Source: JAJPXC01 sp964562375
GTDB lineage: Bacteria > Bacteroidota > Bacteroidia > Bacteroidales > Muribaculaceae
Direction of reading: 5' to 3'
Length of the DNA stretch: 22,259 nt
Assembly: GCA_964562375.1 (NCBI GenBank)
Contig: CAZLSW010000054.1
Span: 1-22,259, forward strand
Shown here: positions 5,679 to 14,624 of the stretch, piece after piece
How the letters are laid out: each line of letters begins with the position of its first letter
Numbering within the stretch: position 1 is the stretch's first letter
Made by a program: the position numbers and the translations under genes
The notes under the pieces: generated by a model
The model's input: the letters and a program-made list of their open reading frames with translations, nothing else
The model's database searches: none
What the model was told of the DNA's origin: nothing

Positions 5679-8195
5679 TCATCTGTCACCTCCTTCCTGC
5701 AGGCGGGCGCTGCGGCGCCAGCGCTCGTAGCTCTGTTCGATGGCGTCCAATTTCTTGCCCTGTGTGGTGTTGACATACGGCGCCACGCCCTTGAGCACGT
5801 CGATGATAGACAGCTTGTAGGTCATCATCTTCTCCAGCGACACCAGGTCGGCGTAGATGCTCGTCAGGCGCGTCTCCACCTGCCGGGCGATGTCCAGACG
5901 GTCTGACGCCCATAGCAGGTGATAGCAGTCCTCAGTGGTGTTGGCCACCGGCGGCTCGCTCTTGACGTACTCGGTGGTGATGTCGCAGCCGGGATAGTCC
6001 TGGGCTGCTTGCGAGATGTGCTGATTGACGATTCGCTGCTTGTCGGCGTCGGAGGCTGAGGGGTTGAGTTCGAGGATGTCGACCACCTGGCTGTCGGAAT
6101 ACTCTCCGGTGAGTTTCCACGTGATCTGCACGATGGCGCGGTGTATCTTGATGCCGAGGAAATACTTCGGCTTGCGGGCTATCGAGAGGGTCGCCGAGAA
6201 GGTCAGCGTGCCGTTGATGTGCTGCGCCGTGCCGTGGCGCGTGAAGGTGTTGCCGCTCCACGAACCAGTGTCGCTCCACGTCAGCGAGTAGGCCGACTTC
6301 AGCTCGTTCATGATGGCCGGGATGCGCTGCCAGTCGTCGGTGGTCACCGCCTCTCCATCCTCGGCCTCGGCCTTGGCGGCAAGAATGTCGTTGAGCTTCT
6401 GCTGCCAGGTGGAGAGCTCGGCCTTCAGCGCCGTGATCTTGTCCTTGTTAGCATTGTACTCCTGGCGGTAGGTCGCGGCTTGCTCAATCGACGCGTTGCT
6501 GATGAGGCGCACCAGTTCGTTGTTGCGCTGCTCGAGTTGCGAAATCTGTGCCTCTATGAGAGCAATCTGGCTACGTGCCTCGCTCTCGGCAGCGTCCAGC
6601 TCCGAGGTGTCCACGCCGCTCTCGCTGACGGAGGTCCTCATCGCGCACTCACGGGTGTGGCTGTTGACCGACGAACCGCACTGGCCGCACTTGTACTGCG
6701 TGGAGCCGCTACCTAACTCTGCGCCATCGTGGCAGGTGGCCGTGATGATGACGGTCTCGCACCCGGCGAGCTTGGCCGCGTCGCTGGCGGTGTAATATCG
6801 GCGGTCATCGTAACCGATATAGTATGTGCGGCCGTCCTCGTTGTCGTTGAGGTCGGAGAGACGTGCCGTCATCTGGCGACGGAAGGTCGCCAAATCCATC
6901 GTGTAGCTGTCGAACACCTCCTCATACACCTCCTCGCTATGGCTCCAAGAGCGCGTCACCTGGATGGCGTAGGCATACGCTTTGGCGTACTGTCGCCCCG
7001 AACGCGAGAGGATGTAGCCGAAAATGCTGGAGGAGAAAGCATAGGTGTAGCCGTCGTTTGCGGCGTTCATCTGGCTGACCTTCGTGCGGCTCCATCCGGC
7101 GTGACTTTCGGAGTTCAGCAGCACCGACTCTCGCTGAGCGGCCGAGGGGTAGAACCCGCTGTCGGTGGTGGTGAAGCGCGTCCACTCCGTGCCGTAGAGA
7201 ATGGAGTTGTCATCGGTCGGCGGGGCGTAGTTGCACAGTGTCTCACTGCCCGCGTCGCGCCAGTAGATGTACCACCGCTGGGTGTAGTAAGTGTTGTCAG
7301 CGGCCGAGGCATAGTCCGTCACCCACGCCGAGAGGTCGTAGTTGCCGAGGTCGAACAGGCGCGCCACGTTGTCGGGACCACCGACGAGTCCGAGCAGGGT
7401 ATTGCCCACCGACCGGTCAAGGCTGCTGTAGAAAGTCTCGTAGTGGTCGATGATGTCGATGATGGAGGTGAGCTTTCCCGAGAACAGCGAGTGGAACTGG
7501 CTCTGGTTCCTCACGGCATCTACGGCATTGCCGGCCCCTCCGGCCACTATCTGCGAGGCCATCGAATAGAGCCTGTCGAGGTCGCCGATGAGCTGCTCCT
7601 TGGTAAAGTTGCCGGGGATGCTGGCGAAGTCGTCGAGCATCAGCCGCCAGTCGACATTGCCTATCTTCGTCAGGTCGAGCAGCCGCGCCACCTCGCTGTT
7701 GAGGGTCAAGAACGCGATGTCACGGAACGACAGGCGGCTGTTCGTCACCACCGACTCGAACTGGTAACACAGGTTCTTCGTCTCGTCGCACACCTTCATC
7801 AGGTACGAGCCCCAGTAGACGGCCGTCTGCGGCGAGTGGAGCATCATCCCGGCCACCGTCCAAATCTTCGGCATGATCTTCGAGCCGACGAGGTTGTAGA
7901 TGCGGCGGTAATAGTAGTTCTCCGTGCCGTCGCCCCAGATGCCGAGGGTTGTGAGTGCCTTGCGGTCGAGGTATTTCGAGGCAAAGATTGCCGCTGCCAC
8001 CACCTCGGCCGAACGGTAGCGGTCGAGGATTTTTCCCGTCTGCTCGTTGTAATATTTCTCGGCAAACGCCTCTGTGCCGTATGCCGCCGTCATGGCCGCG
8101 ACAGTCTGGCGGTCGATGTTGACGCGCACATACTGAGCCTGCGCGACCGTGGCCGCACTGACAACAAGGGCTAATATGAGCAGGAGGCGCTTCAT
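5679..8195 (-). CDS. Large secreted conjugation-operon protein, family unknown
   Basis: An 838-residue exported protein that I do not recognise. The ATG at 8195 overlaps the stop of traG (TGATG) and is followed by a signal peptide (MKRLLLILALVVSAATVAQAQ, residues 1-21); longer upstream frames would lie inside traG. Residues about 30-480 are a helical and aromatic-rich region without obvious repeats. A Cys cluster follows at about 490-516 (C, then CGQC, then C), consistent with a small zinc ribbon or disulphide knot. A coiled coil runs from about 530 to 615 (SQIALIEAQISQLEQRNNEL and onward). A beta-rich part contains ITWKLTGEY near 690, and the end is helical and basic. It sits directly after the VirB4-like gene, so a surface or periplasmic part of the transfer apparatus is likely. 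Its stop overlaps the original start of the next tra gene (ATGA). Confidence 0.75.
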   Translation of the reverse strand: MKRLLLILALVVSAATVAQAQYVRVNIDRQTVAAMTAAYGTEAFAEKYYNEQTGKILDRYRSAEVVAAAIFASKYLDRKALTTLGIWGDGTENYYYRRIYNLVGSKIMPKIWTVAGMMLHSPQTAVYWGSYLMKVCDETKNLCYQFESVVTNSRLSFRDIAFLTLNSEVARLLDLTKIGNVDWRLMLDDFASIPGNFTKEQLIGDLDRLYSMASQIVAGGAGNAVDAVRNQSQFHSLFSGKLTSIIDIIDHYETFYSSLDRSVGNTLLGLVGGPDNVARLFDLGNYDLSAWVTDYASAADNTYYTQRWYIYWRDAGSETLCNYAPPTDDNSILYGTEWTRFTTTDSGFYPSAAQRESVLLNSESHAGWSRTKVSQMNAANDGYTYAFSSSIFGYILSRSGRQYAKAYAYAIQVTRSWSHSEEVYEEVFDSYTMDLATFRRQMTARLSDLNDNEDGRTYYIGYDDRRYYTASDAAKLAGCETVIITATCHDGAELGSGSTQYKCGQCGSSVNSHTRECAMRTSVSESGVDTSELDAAESEARSQIALIEAQISQLEQRNNELVRLISNASIEQAATYRQEYNANKDKITALKAELSTWQQKLNDILAAKAEAEDGEAVTTDDWQRIPAIMNELKSAYSLTWSDTGSWSGNTFTRHGTAQHINGTLTFSATLSIARKPKYFLGIKIHRAIVQITWKLTGEYSDSQVVDILELNPSASDADKQRIVNQHISQAAQDYPGCDITTEYVKSEPPVANTTEDCYHLLWASDRLDIARQVETRLTSIYADLVSLEKMMTYKLSIIDVLKGVAPYVNTTQGKKLDAIEQSYERWRRSARLQEGGDR

Positions 8196-10735
8196 CAGAG
8201 GTTGAGCACGCGGTTTTCCTTGAGCACACGCTGGGCGAAGGCCAGCGACTTGTCGATGCCCGACCGCTGCCAGTCGCGCACATATGCCTCGATGGCGGCC
8301 TGGTGGGAGCAGCGCAGTTCGGCCTTGTAGAGCTTCAATGCCTCTTTCTCGGCGCGTTCCGTCGTATAGGTCATGTAGCACTCGCGGGGCTCCTCCACGC
8401 CATAGACGCCACTGACGGCGCCGCGACGGACGAACACCTCGCGGAAGAAGGAGCGACCCGACTTGTTGTCAAGCCGGTTGATGGTGAAGATCTTCTTGCA
8501 GTCCACGTCGGTCAGGCCGAGGATGGCCTTGATCTCGGTGAAGCGCTCCTTGAACTTCGACTGGTCCAGGAGCATCGTCACGTCGGAGTTGTTGATGATG
8601 GCCTCCTTCACAATCTCCGAGCCGATGATGTCCTGCAGCTCCTGCGTCACCACGCCCACGCTGGCCCAGAACTTGCGGGCTGTCTTGTACAGGTACTTGA
8701 TGTACTCTGCCATCAGCGGCGTGGCGATGGCTTTCCAGGCCTCCTCGATGACCAGTACCTTCCTGTTCTTCTTCAACCGCATCTTCTGGAGGAACACGTC
8801 CATGATGATGAGCGTGACGATGGGGAAGAGTATCGGGTCGTCCTTGATGGCATCGATCTCGAAGACGATGAAAGTCTCGCCGAACAGCGAGCCGTCCATC
8901 TCCTCGTTGAGCGTCACCTCGTGCGTCCCTCCCTTGTAGAAGTCCTTGAGCTGGTACTTGAGCTCGGCGAAGTCGATGCCGTGCAGCTCGTTCTCCTCGA
9001 TGATGTGCGGTATGCGCTCCACGGCGAAGTCGTAGAACGAGTTGAACGACAAAGAGGTCACCCACCGCTGCTTGCCGAAGTAGTCGTCATAGTATTCGTT
9101 GAGCGTCTGGTTGACCAGCGAGTCCTCGGTCTTGGACACCTGGCCGTTCGAGCCCTTCCAGATGAGCAGCACGAGGTTCTTCAGGAAGTTGGTCTTCTCG
9201 ACGTTGCGCTCGTCGCGCCCGATTTTGAACGGGTTCATCGTGATAGGCTTCTCTTCGGTATAGCTGATGTACTTGCCGCCGAGGTACTCGCACAGACCCT
9301 CGTAGCTGTTGCCTGTGTCCACCATCACCACATCGGTGCCCTGCTCGTGGAGCTGGCGCACGACGGAGTTCATGTGGAACGACTTGCCCGAACCCGACGG
9401 GCCGAGGCAGAAGAAGTTGGAGTTGTCGGTCAGTTTCTCCCTGCCCTCCTTGCCTGTGATGTCGATGGCCACGGGCACGCCCTGTCGGTCGGTGTAGTAG
9501 ATTTTCAGGGGCGTGTCCTCTGAGTGCTGCGTGCGCTCCTTGTACATCAGGCACATCGCCGCGTCACTCAGCGTCAGGAAGCGGTCATAGTCCGGCGAGA
9601 GCGCGTAGCAGTTGCCGGGGAATGAGCCCACGAACAGCTCCAGCTGGTTATAGGCGCGCTTCGAGATGTGTATGCCCAGCCGACCGAAGGCGTTCTCCAG
9701 GTGGTTGGTGCACTTCTGCACGTCCACATCGCGCGACGTGACCACAGCCAGCGAGTAATGGGCATAGACAAGCTGCTTGCTCTCGCGGGCCACCACCTCC
9801 TGCACGCGCTTGATGTCCTCGACGGCGATGAGATTGCTCGGGTTGGGGATGCTCGCGTGGCGGTTCTTCTTCTTCTCCAGCGCCGACAGCTCGCGCTTCT
9901 GGCTCGGCAGCCAGATAACCTGCGTGAACACCACGGTGTCGGCGCCGGGGATGGAGTCTACGCACGACAGCAGGTCGACCGGCATCGACGTATTGTTGAC
10001 CTCGATGTTGGTAAACGGCCGCACCTGGCCGGGCAGGTTGATGGCGTCGACATCGACCAGCGAGTACATCTTGACCGTGCGGTCGCCTATGCCGATGCAC
10101 TCATCGTCGCTCTTGAAGTTGTTCATCGACACCACGGGCGACGTGAAGTCCATCGCGAAGTAGCGGTCGACGTACTCGCTGGCCTCCTGCTTGGTCAGAA
10201 AGCGGCATCCCACTCCGGCGTCGCGGAGCTGGTCGAGCACCTTGCCGACCTTCACGGCGAAGTCGCGCCAGTGGCGTGCGTCGTAGCTGAACAGCTTCGA
10301 CTTCTTGCACTCCTGGGTGACGGTCAGGTATGTGCGGCTGTCGGTGTACTCGCGGCCATGGAAGTAGTCGAAGTAACTCTTTGAGAGGAACTCCCTCTGC
10401 CGATTGTCCTCGTCGAAGCGGCGCCGCATGAAGATGTCCTGCTTCTGGATGGCGTAGCCCTCTCCGAGGGTCTGGGCAATGGCCGTGAACAGCCGGTTGT
10501 ACTCATAGTAGGCGTCGGCATCGGCGGCAAACTTCTGCACCGGGTTCTCCATCGCGATGACGGCAGAATACTCGCCGGTCTTGGTGTAGAGCACGCCCAT
10601 GCCGTCTACGTCCTCCACCGAAAAGTAGATGTCGCGGAAGATGTGCTTGCGCTTGCCGCCTGTGCCGAACGCTGCCACCGAGACAGCCATCCCGACGAGC
10701 ACGGCAGTGATTATGATGATTACGATCAGCGTCAT
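8195..10735 (-). CDS. traG: Conjugation ATPase TraG (VirB4-like)
   Basis: An 846-residue VirB4-family ATPase that powers assembly of the type IV secretion channel at the inner membrane. An N-terminal helix (LIVIIIITAVLVGMAVSVAAF, about residues 3-23) anchors it. The middle contains the typical TraG_N sector. The Walker A motif is GPSGSGKS near 444-451, followed by HMNSVVRQL. Walker B is KVLVIEEAWKAI near 658-669, then the characteristic region around LYKTARKFWASVGVVTQELQDI. Length matches Bacteroides TraG, around 830 residues. Both ends overlap neighbours by a single base (TGATG), showing tight coupling to the lipoprotein upstream and the 838-residue protein downstream. No damage is visible. 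Confidence 0.95.
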   Translation of the reverse strand: MTLIVIIIITAVLVGMAVSVAAFGTGGKRKHIFRDIYFSVEDVDGMGVLYTKTGEYSAVIAMENPVQKFAADADAYYEYNRLFTAIAQTLGEGYAIQKQDIFMRRRFDEDNRQREFLSKSYFDYFHGREYTDSRTYLTVTQECKKSKLFSYDARHWRDFAVKVGKVLDQLRDAGVGCRFLTKQEASEYVDRYFAMDFTSPVVSMNNFKSDDECIGIGDRTVKMYSLVDVDAINLPGQVRPFTNIEVNNTSMPVDLLSCVDSIPGADTVVFTQVIWLPSQKRELSALEKKKNRHASIPNPSNLIAVEDIKRVQEVVARESKQLVYAHYSLAVVTSRDVDVQKCTNHLENAFGRLGIHISKRAYNQLELFVGSFPGNCYALSPDYDRFLTLSDAAMCLMYKERTQHSEDTPLKIYYTDRQGVPVAIDITGKEGREKLTDNSNFFCLGPSGSGKSFHMNSVVRQLHEQGTDVVMVDTGNSYEGLCEYLGGKYISYTEEKPITMNPFKIGRDERNVEKTNFLKNLVLLIWKGSNGQVSKTEDSLVNQTLNEYYDDYFGKQRWVTSLSFNSFYDFAVERIPHIIEENELHGIDFAELKYQLKDFYKGGTHEVTLNEEMDGSLFGETFIVFEIDAIKDDPILFPIVTLIIMDVFLQKMRLKKNRKVLVIEEAWKAIATPLMAEYIKYLYKTARKFWASVGVVTQELQDIIGSEIVKEAIINNSDVTMLLDQSKFKERFTEIKAILGLTDVDCKKIFTINRLDNKSGRSFFREVFVRRGAVSGVYGVEEPRECYMTYTTERAEKEALKLYKAELRCSHQAAIEAYVRDWQRSGIDKSLAFAQRVLKENRVLNL

Positions 10736-12195
10736 CAGAAGAGATAGAATAGTCGGAGTTTGGCCTTGGTGTACTGGCGCGAGGACGAGCCGGTGACCAC
10801 GCCGTTGTCGAAATCAAAGAGGTAGATGGTCGAGGCACTGCTCTCGCTGCTCGTCAGGTACTCGCCCGACGGCTGCGGGAGGGACTCAATCCACGAATAG
10901 TCACCCTTGAGGGGGTTATAGAAGTAGTAGAGCTGCGCCCACTCAGCCACAGACGGTACGTAAGCCGCCGGATGTCGCTGCACCTCCATAAGCATAGGCT
11001 TGGTGGCCAGCGTGGCCTCGTCGGAGGGGGACGTAAAGCCTCTGAGCAGAGCACCTGTCAACATGGCACCGTCCTTTTCGTACAGTGCGCTACCCTTGGC
11101 AAAGACAGTCTTGGGCTCATAGACTATGCGGGCATCCTCGGCCACGTTGTCGTGGCGAGTCGGATTGATCTTCCCCTCGGTGCGCCGGCCGTCGATAGTC
11201 GCGAAGTAGCGTCCAGAGGACTGACCGAAGGAGTAAATACCGTCGCAGTCGGCCAGGGCCACAGCTTTGCCGTGCTTGCTGTCCGTCTCGATGACCATAG
11301 CCACGCAGAGGCTGTCGCGTTGCGCGACCACATAACCGTCGCGTCGCAGGAAGTGGCCGCACTTGACGGTATCAACCGGGCAGACTTTTTCGACCGTCAG
11401 CGGTCGCTTGGTAGCCACCCAACTGTTGGTGATTTTCAGCGTCGATCCGTCCTTTCGCAGGTTGAGACGCACCATCGAGCCGGCTGTCATCGGCGGTAGT
11501 TCTGTCTTGACACTCAGCTCCCGACCGTTGACCTTGGCGAAGATGGTGACAGGGCAAGCGCTGTTTGTCGACACACAATAGATATTGTGCTCTCGGCCAT
11601 TGCCCATCAGGTAGTCGGCGTCAGTTGCCTCCAAGTAGCCGCCGATCAACAGTTCACTCCACTGACCCTTATACGGCTGGTAGGTCCCGGCGACAGCCAA
11701 GCCATCACCATAGACCTTCAGCCCTTCGAGCACGTCGTGAAGGTCATTACTCTCCGTGACAATCTGAAGTAGCGCCATTGAGGACTGGAGCGCAGTCGTC
11801 AGTCCTTTGCCATAGAGGTGCTCGTTGAACGGCTGTGTCAGCGACACGTTCTGGGCAACACACGGGGGCCAGCAGACAGCCACTTCGGGCATAGTGTCGG
11901 CAGTCACCGCATTGGGGTTGTCAGACACGAACTCCGCGTCCTTGCGCTTGAATGTAGCTCCGGCGAAGGCTTGTGCCTCCTCGGGAGTTGCATCGCGCAG
12001 CGTGGCCCACACACCAAGTTTGTCAAGTCCGGGAATGTCGTTTTCCACCGTTATCACCAGCGGCTTGGTAGCCTTCTCCCATGCCGAGCGCACTTCCTGC
12101 GCGGCCGACTGGGCCGCGACAGGCTGCTCCTCCTTGGCAGCGTTGGCGCAGCCCTGGAGAAGCAATATCGGCACGATGATGAGCACGGGATTCAT
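10735..12195 (-). CDS. Lipoprotein with fimbrial-tip-like C-terminal domain
   Basis: A 486-residue lipoprotein: residues 1-15 form a short signal with lipobox LQGC, so Cys15 would be lipidated. The ATG at 12195 overlaps the traF stop (ATGA) and the stop overlaps the traG start (TGATG), which fixes both ends. The central part is beta-rich (for example SMVRLNLRKDGSTLKITNSW). The last 90 residues (from about HPAAYVPSVAEWAQLYYFY to the end, with GEYLTSSESSASTIYLFDFDNG) look like the C-terminal domain shared by many Bacteroidales fimbrial tip proteins and DUF1566-type proteins. A surface or outer-membrane role in a fimbria-like structure is inferred. The family assignment is by pattern only and could be wrong in detail. 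Confidence 0.6.
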   Translation of the reverse strand: MNPVLIIVPILLLQGCANAAKEEQPVAAQSAAQEVRSAWEKATKPLVITVENDIPGLDKLGVWATLRDATPEEAQAFAGATFKRKDAEFVSDNPNAVTADTMPEVAVCWPPCVAQNVSLTQPFNEHLYGKGLTTALQSSMALLQIVTESNDLHDVLEGLKVYGDGLAVAGTYQPYKGQWSELLIGGYLEATDADYLMGNGREHNIYCVSTNSACPVTIFAKVNGRELSVKTELPPMTAGSMVRLNLRKDGSTLKITNSWVATKRPLTVEKVCPVDTVKCGHFLRRDGYVVAQRDSLCVAMVIETDSKHGKAVALADCDGIYSFGQSSGRYFATIDGRRTEGKINPTRHDNVAEDARIVYEPKTVFAKGSALYEKDGAMLTGALLRGFTSPSDEATLATKPMLMEVQRHPAAYVPSVAEWAQLYYFYNPLKGDYSWIESLPQPSGEYLTSSESSASTIYLFDFDNGVVTGSSSRQYTKAKLRLFYLF

Positions 12196-12479
12196 AGCTG
12201 GCGACTGCGGGCGTAGATGAACACTCCTTTGTCCGACTTCTTGGTGTGCAGGCCCTTCTGCTGCTTGAAGACGATGAGAGCCGCACCGACGCCGACACAG
12301 GCGACCAGCGTTATCACTCCGGTGACAAACCCCACCAGGCAGTAGCCGAGGATGAACCCCAGCAGCGCGCAGCCAATGGCTGCAGCTGCCCAGTAGATGT
12401 AGCGTCCTTGCACGCCCATAAACTCCAGCGGGCGCTGCAATCCCTTGAAGAGCGGGTAGCTCATGTGGTCGTCGGTCAT
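12192..12479 (-). CDS. traF: Conjugation protein TraF (DUF4133, VirB3-like)
   Basis: A 95-residue inner-membrane protein of the DUF4133/TraF family, equivalent to VirB3. Two adjoining membrane helices cover about residues 28-70 (YIYWAAAAIGCALLGFILGY then a second segment to ALIVF). The N-terminal MSYPLFKGLQRPLEFMGVQGRY is the family signature, and the basic C-tail HTKKSDKGVFIYAR follows. In CTnDOT-type elements this gene directly precedes traG. Here the 486-residue lipoprotein gene has come between them while ATGA coupling is kept. Start at 12479 follows the fimbrillin stop by 21 bases. Confidence 0.9.
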   Translation of the reverse strand: MTDDHMSYPLFKGLQRPLEFMGVQGRYIYWAAAAIGCALLGFILGYCLVGFVTGVITLVACVGVGAALIVFKQQKGLHTKKSDKGVFIYARSRQL

Positions 12480-12500
12480 CGTCAGTGCGGCTCTCGAAGG

Positions 12501-13670
12501 TTACGGGTTCACAGTCACATTCGTGGTGTTCAAGGCCCAATCACTGACAGTGGCAGTGAAGTTGATCAGGCTGCCGTTGCCTGCGGGCTCAGGGTCGGGA
12601 CCGTCACCGGGGTTCGGGTCGACGGGATCGGGATCGTCGGGCTGCTGCTCAGTGTCGCCGATACCGGGGTTGTTGTTGTCAAATCCGAGCTCGAGCATGA
12701 GATTGTAAGATTTGCCAGCCTCGAACTTCGGAGCGATGTAGACATACGCCTTGTTGCGGATGGAGATACCTCCCGAGGCCAGAGCGGTGTCGACAGTAGA
12801 CACGGTGTAGTCCACGCACACGCAGTAGCGCTGACCCTCCTCCAGGTCGGGGAGCATCATGATATACGCATCGTCGGTATTGAGGCGCTGACCCTGGTCA
12901 CGGACAGTAACCTTGGTGTTCTGGAGCAGATCGCCGTTGAGCACAAAGCCGGTTGTCGACTCGCCAAGAGTGCCGCTGAAACATCCTTCATCGAGATTGA
13001 GATATCCTGTGTGGCTCTTGGTGGACAACGAGATGCCGTGAATCTGCACCACAGTGGTGTTCTCGGTAGTATAGTTCCAGCCATGCACGTAGAAGGCCAC
13101 ACGGCTCAGGGCATGCTTGAACTCGAAGTTCACCGTTCCGGCCTCGTTGGTCTGGTCCCGGGCACGAGCCACGAGCACATCCTTCTGCTTGGTCACATCC
13201 GTGCCGATGTGGTAGGTGAGAATGGTTCCGTCACCAGTCGAACCCGGGGGAAGGGCGATGTGGTAGCCTGTTTCGGCCACAGACATCACGTTGCCGCTCT
13301 GATAGGGAGCGTAGGCGACGAACGACACCTTCTCGGTCTTCGCGTTGGGCCAGTATTTGACAGGGGAGTAGCTCCAGGCCGCGCCGTCCCACTTCACCTG
13401 CTGGTTGTTCATGAAGTTGGGCGTGAAGTCGGTGATGTCGGCGTGGTCGCCGGTGCCGGTGTAGATCGCGTAGACGCCGAAGCCTTCCGAGTCCTTCAGG
13501 GCCTCGAGGTCGGTAGTGGTGGCACGGCTGGCCGCGCCGCCGACGTAGGTTGAGAACGAGATGGCGTTGTCGCCGTTGGAAGGCGAAGGCGACGGCACGT
13601 CAGCGTCATCAGAGCAGCTGGCGAGCGCCAGTGCCGAGAGCATGAGAACAGAGAATTTGAATTTCTTCAT
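12501..13670 (-). CDS. Fimbrillin-family lipoprotein (Mfa-like)
   Basis: A 389-residue fimbrillin-like protein. The signal MKKFKFSVLMLSALALASCS ends in lipobox LASC with Cys19 as the lipidated residue. The next part has the family's opening strand (AISFSTYVGGAASRATTT, with an Arg suited to protease maturation) and the familiar segment WSYSPVKYWPNAKTEKVSFVAYAP. A Pro/Asp linker at about 335-362 (QPDDPDPVDPNPGDGPDPEP) leads to a final strand, INFTATVSDW, like the donor strand of FimA/Mfa1-type subunits. Such proteins are exported as lipoproteins, cleaved, and polymerised by strand exchange on the surface. It stands between a DUF5119-type gene and traF inside the tra operon. Family call is firm, and its link to DNA transfer is inference. 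Confidence 0.88.
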   Translation of the reverse strand: MKKFKFSVLMLSALALASCSDDADVPSPSPSNGDNAISFSTYVGGAASRATTTDLEALKDSEGFGVYAIYTGTGDHADITDFTPNFMNNQQVKWDGAAWSYSPVKYWPNAKTEKVSFVAYAPYQSGNVMSVAETGYHIALPPGSTGDGTILTYHIGTDVTKQKDVLVARARDQTNEAGTVNFEFKHALSRVAFYVHGWNYTTENTTVVQIHGISLSTKSHTGYLNLDEGCFSGTLGESTTGFVLNGDLLQNTKVTVRDQGQRLNTDDAYIMMLPDLEEGQRYCVCVDYTVSTVDTALASGGISIRNKAYVYIAPKFEAGKSYNLMLELGFDNNNPGIGDTEQQPDDPDPVDPNPGDGPDPEPAGNGSLINFTATVSDWALNTTNVTVNP

Positions 13671-13692
13671 TTGTAGTGTTAAGGATTGGTTA

Positions 13693-14619
13693 TTACAGTT
13701 TTACATCAATGTCCGAAGGGTCGCCCCAGTCGTCCACGCCCACGTCGAAGCCACCGTTGCCGCCCACCGACACGTCGGGTATTGGTTCGTCAAGCGTGAC
13801 TTCCACGTAGATGTCGTGGCCTTTTACGGAGGGTGTCGCGTCCACACGCTTCTCCACGACGGTCTGGCCGTCGACGAGAAGGAGTCGGAGGGTTAGGGTC
13901 TGCTGGCCGTCGGCCAGGCCGAAGCAGCGGACGGCCGTCGAGAGGTGGTCACTGCCGATTGACCAGCCGGAGAGGAGTTGCGTTGCCGTGCCGGATGTCT
14001 CACCATCGGTCATCTCCACTTCCGATGCCAGTCCGCTGAAGGCGCCTGCCACTGAGCGCACGTTCTCCAGGCCATCGGCATAGACCGCGATGTGGAGGTC
14101 ATAGGTAAGCTGGCGCGGTGCGACCATCCCGGCCTGGAAGGGCGCGGAGTGCATAAGCACGCACTCACAGTCGGTGCACTTGCACCAGCCGCCAATCATC
14201 ACGGGCAGCACCTCCACGCATTCAAGCACACCAGCGGCCAGCCATTCGGGCTCAAGGAGGACTTCCGAGCCGCTTGCGAGCCACGACGGTACCGTGGTGG
14301 CCACGCCACGTGCCGTGAAGCCGTCGAAGGCGATGCCGCCGAACTCGCTGTCGCTGAGGTTGTGGACGAGGATGTCGTAGGTGCAGACCGCGAGCCGCAG
14401 CTCGGCGTAGGAGGTGTTGTGCGTCACCGTGCGCGTGCCATCATTTGCTTTCACCGTCATGCCGGTGGGCACGTCACCTCCACAGCCTGACCAATCAACC
14501 TCTACGGCCACTGTGGCAAGGCCGTCAGACCCTCCGGCATGGCACGCGCAGCCACGCTCGCAGGAGCACAGCCCCGCGAGAGCGGCCACGCCGATGCCTA
14601 TTACCGTCAGAGCCTTCAT
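13693..14619 (-). CDS. DUF5119-type fimbria-associated lipoprotein
   Basis: A 308-residue lipoprotein-like protein. The ATG at 14619, 5 bases after the stop of the TraE-like gene, is chosen because it gives a signal sequence (MKALTVIGIGVAALAGLCSC) with a Cys at position 20; a longer frame to 14967 would lie inside that gene. The start of the mature part, VAVEVDWSGCGGDVPTGMTV, fits the DUF5119/FimB-Mfa2-like proteins found beside fimbrillin genes in Bacteroides, which act as anchors or assembly factors. Cysteines are unusually frequent in the first third and around CKCTDCECVLMH. The end is Gly/Asp-rich. It is followed after 22 bases by the fimbrillin gene, so the two probably work together. 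Confidence 0.75.
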   Translation of the reverse strand: MKALTVIGIGVAALAGLCSCERGCACHAGGSDGLATVAVEVDWSGCGGDVPTGMTVKANDGTRTVTHNTSYAELRLAVCTYDILVHNLSDSEFGGIAFDGFTARGVATTVPSWLASGSEVLLEPEWLAAGVLECVEVLPVMIGGWCKCTDCECVLMHSAPFQAGMVAPRQLTYDLHIAVYADGLENVRSVAGAFSGLASEVEMTDGETSGTATQLLSGWSIGSDHLSTAVRCFGLADGQQTLTLRLLLVDGQTVVEKRVDATPSVKGHDIYVEVTLDEPIPDVSVGGNGGFDVGVDDWGDPSDIDVKL

Positions 14620-14624
14620 CACCG

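Noticed and set aside
4339..5682. A 689-residue minus-strand ORF fusing antisense ATPase sequence to the secreted tra protein
   Set aside because: The upstream 445 or so codons are the exact antisense register of a clear ATPase gene, and the frame stays open because that gene avoids TTA, CTA and TCA codons. The antisense protein has no signal peptide or recognisable motif.
6729..8174. A long plus-strand ORF opposite the 838-residue gene
   Set aside because: It is an Arg/Val/His-rich shadow typical of G/C-rich antisense frames. The minus-strand frame has a signal peptide and coupled start and stop.
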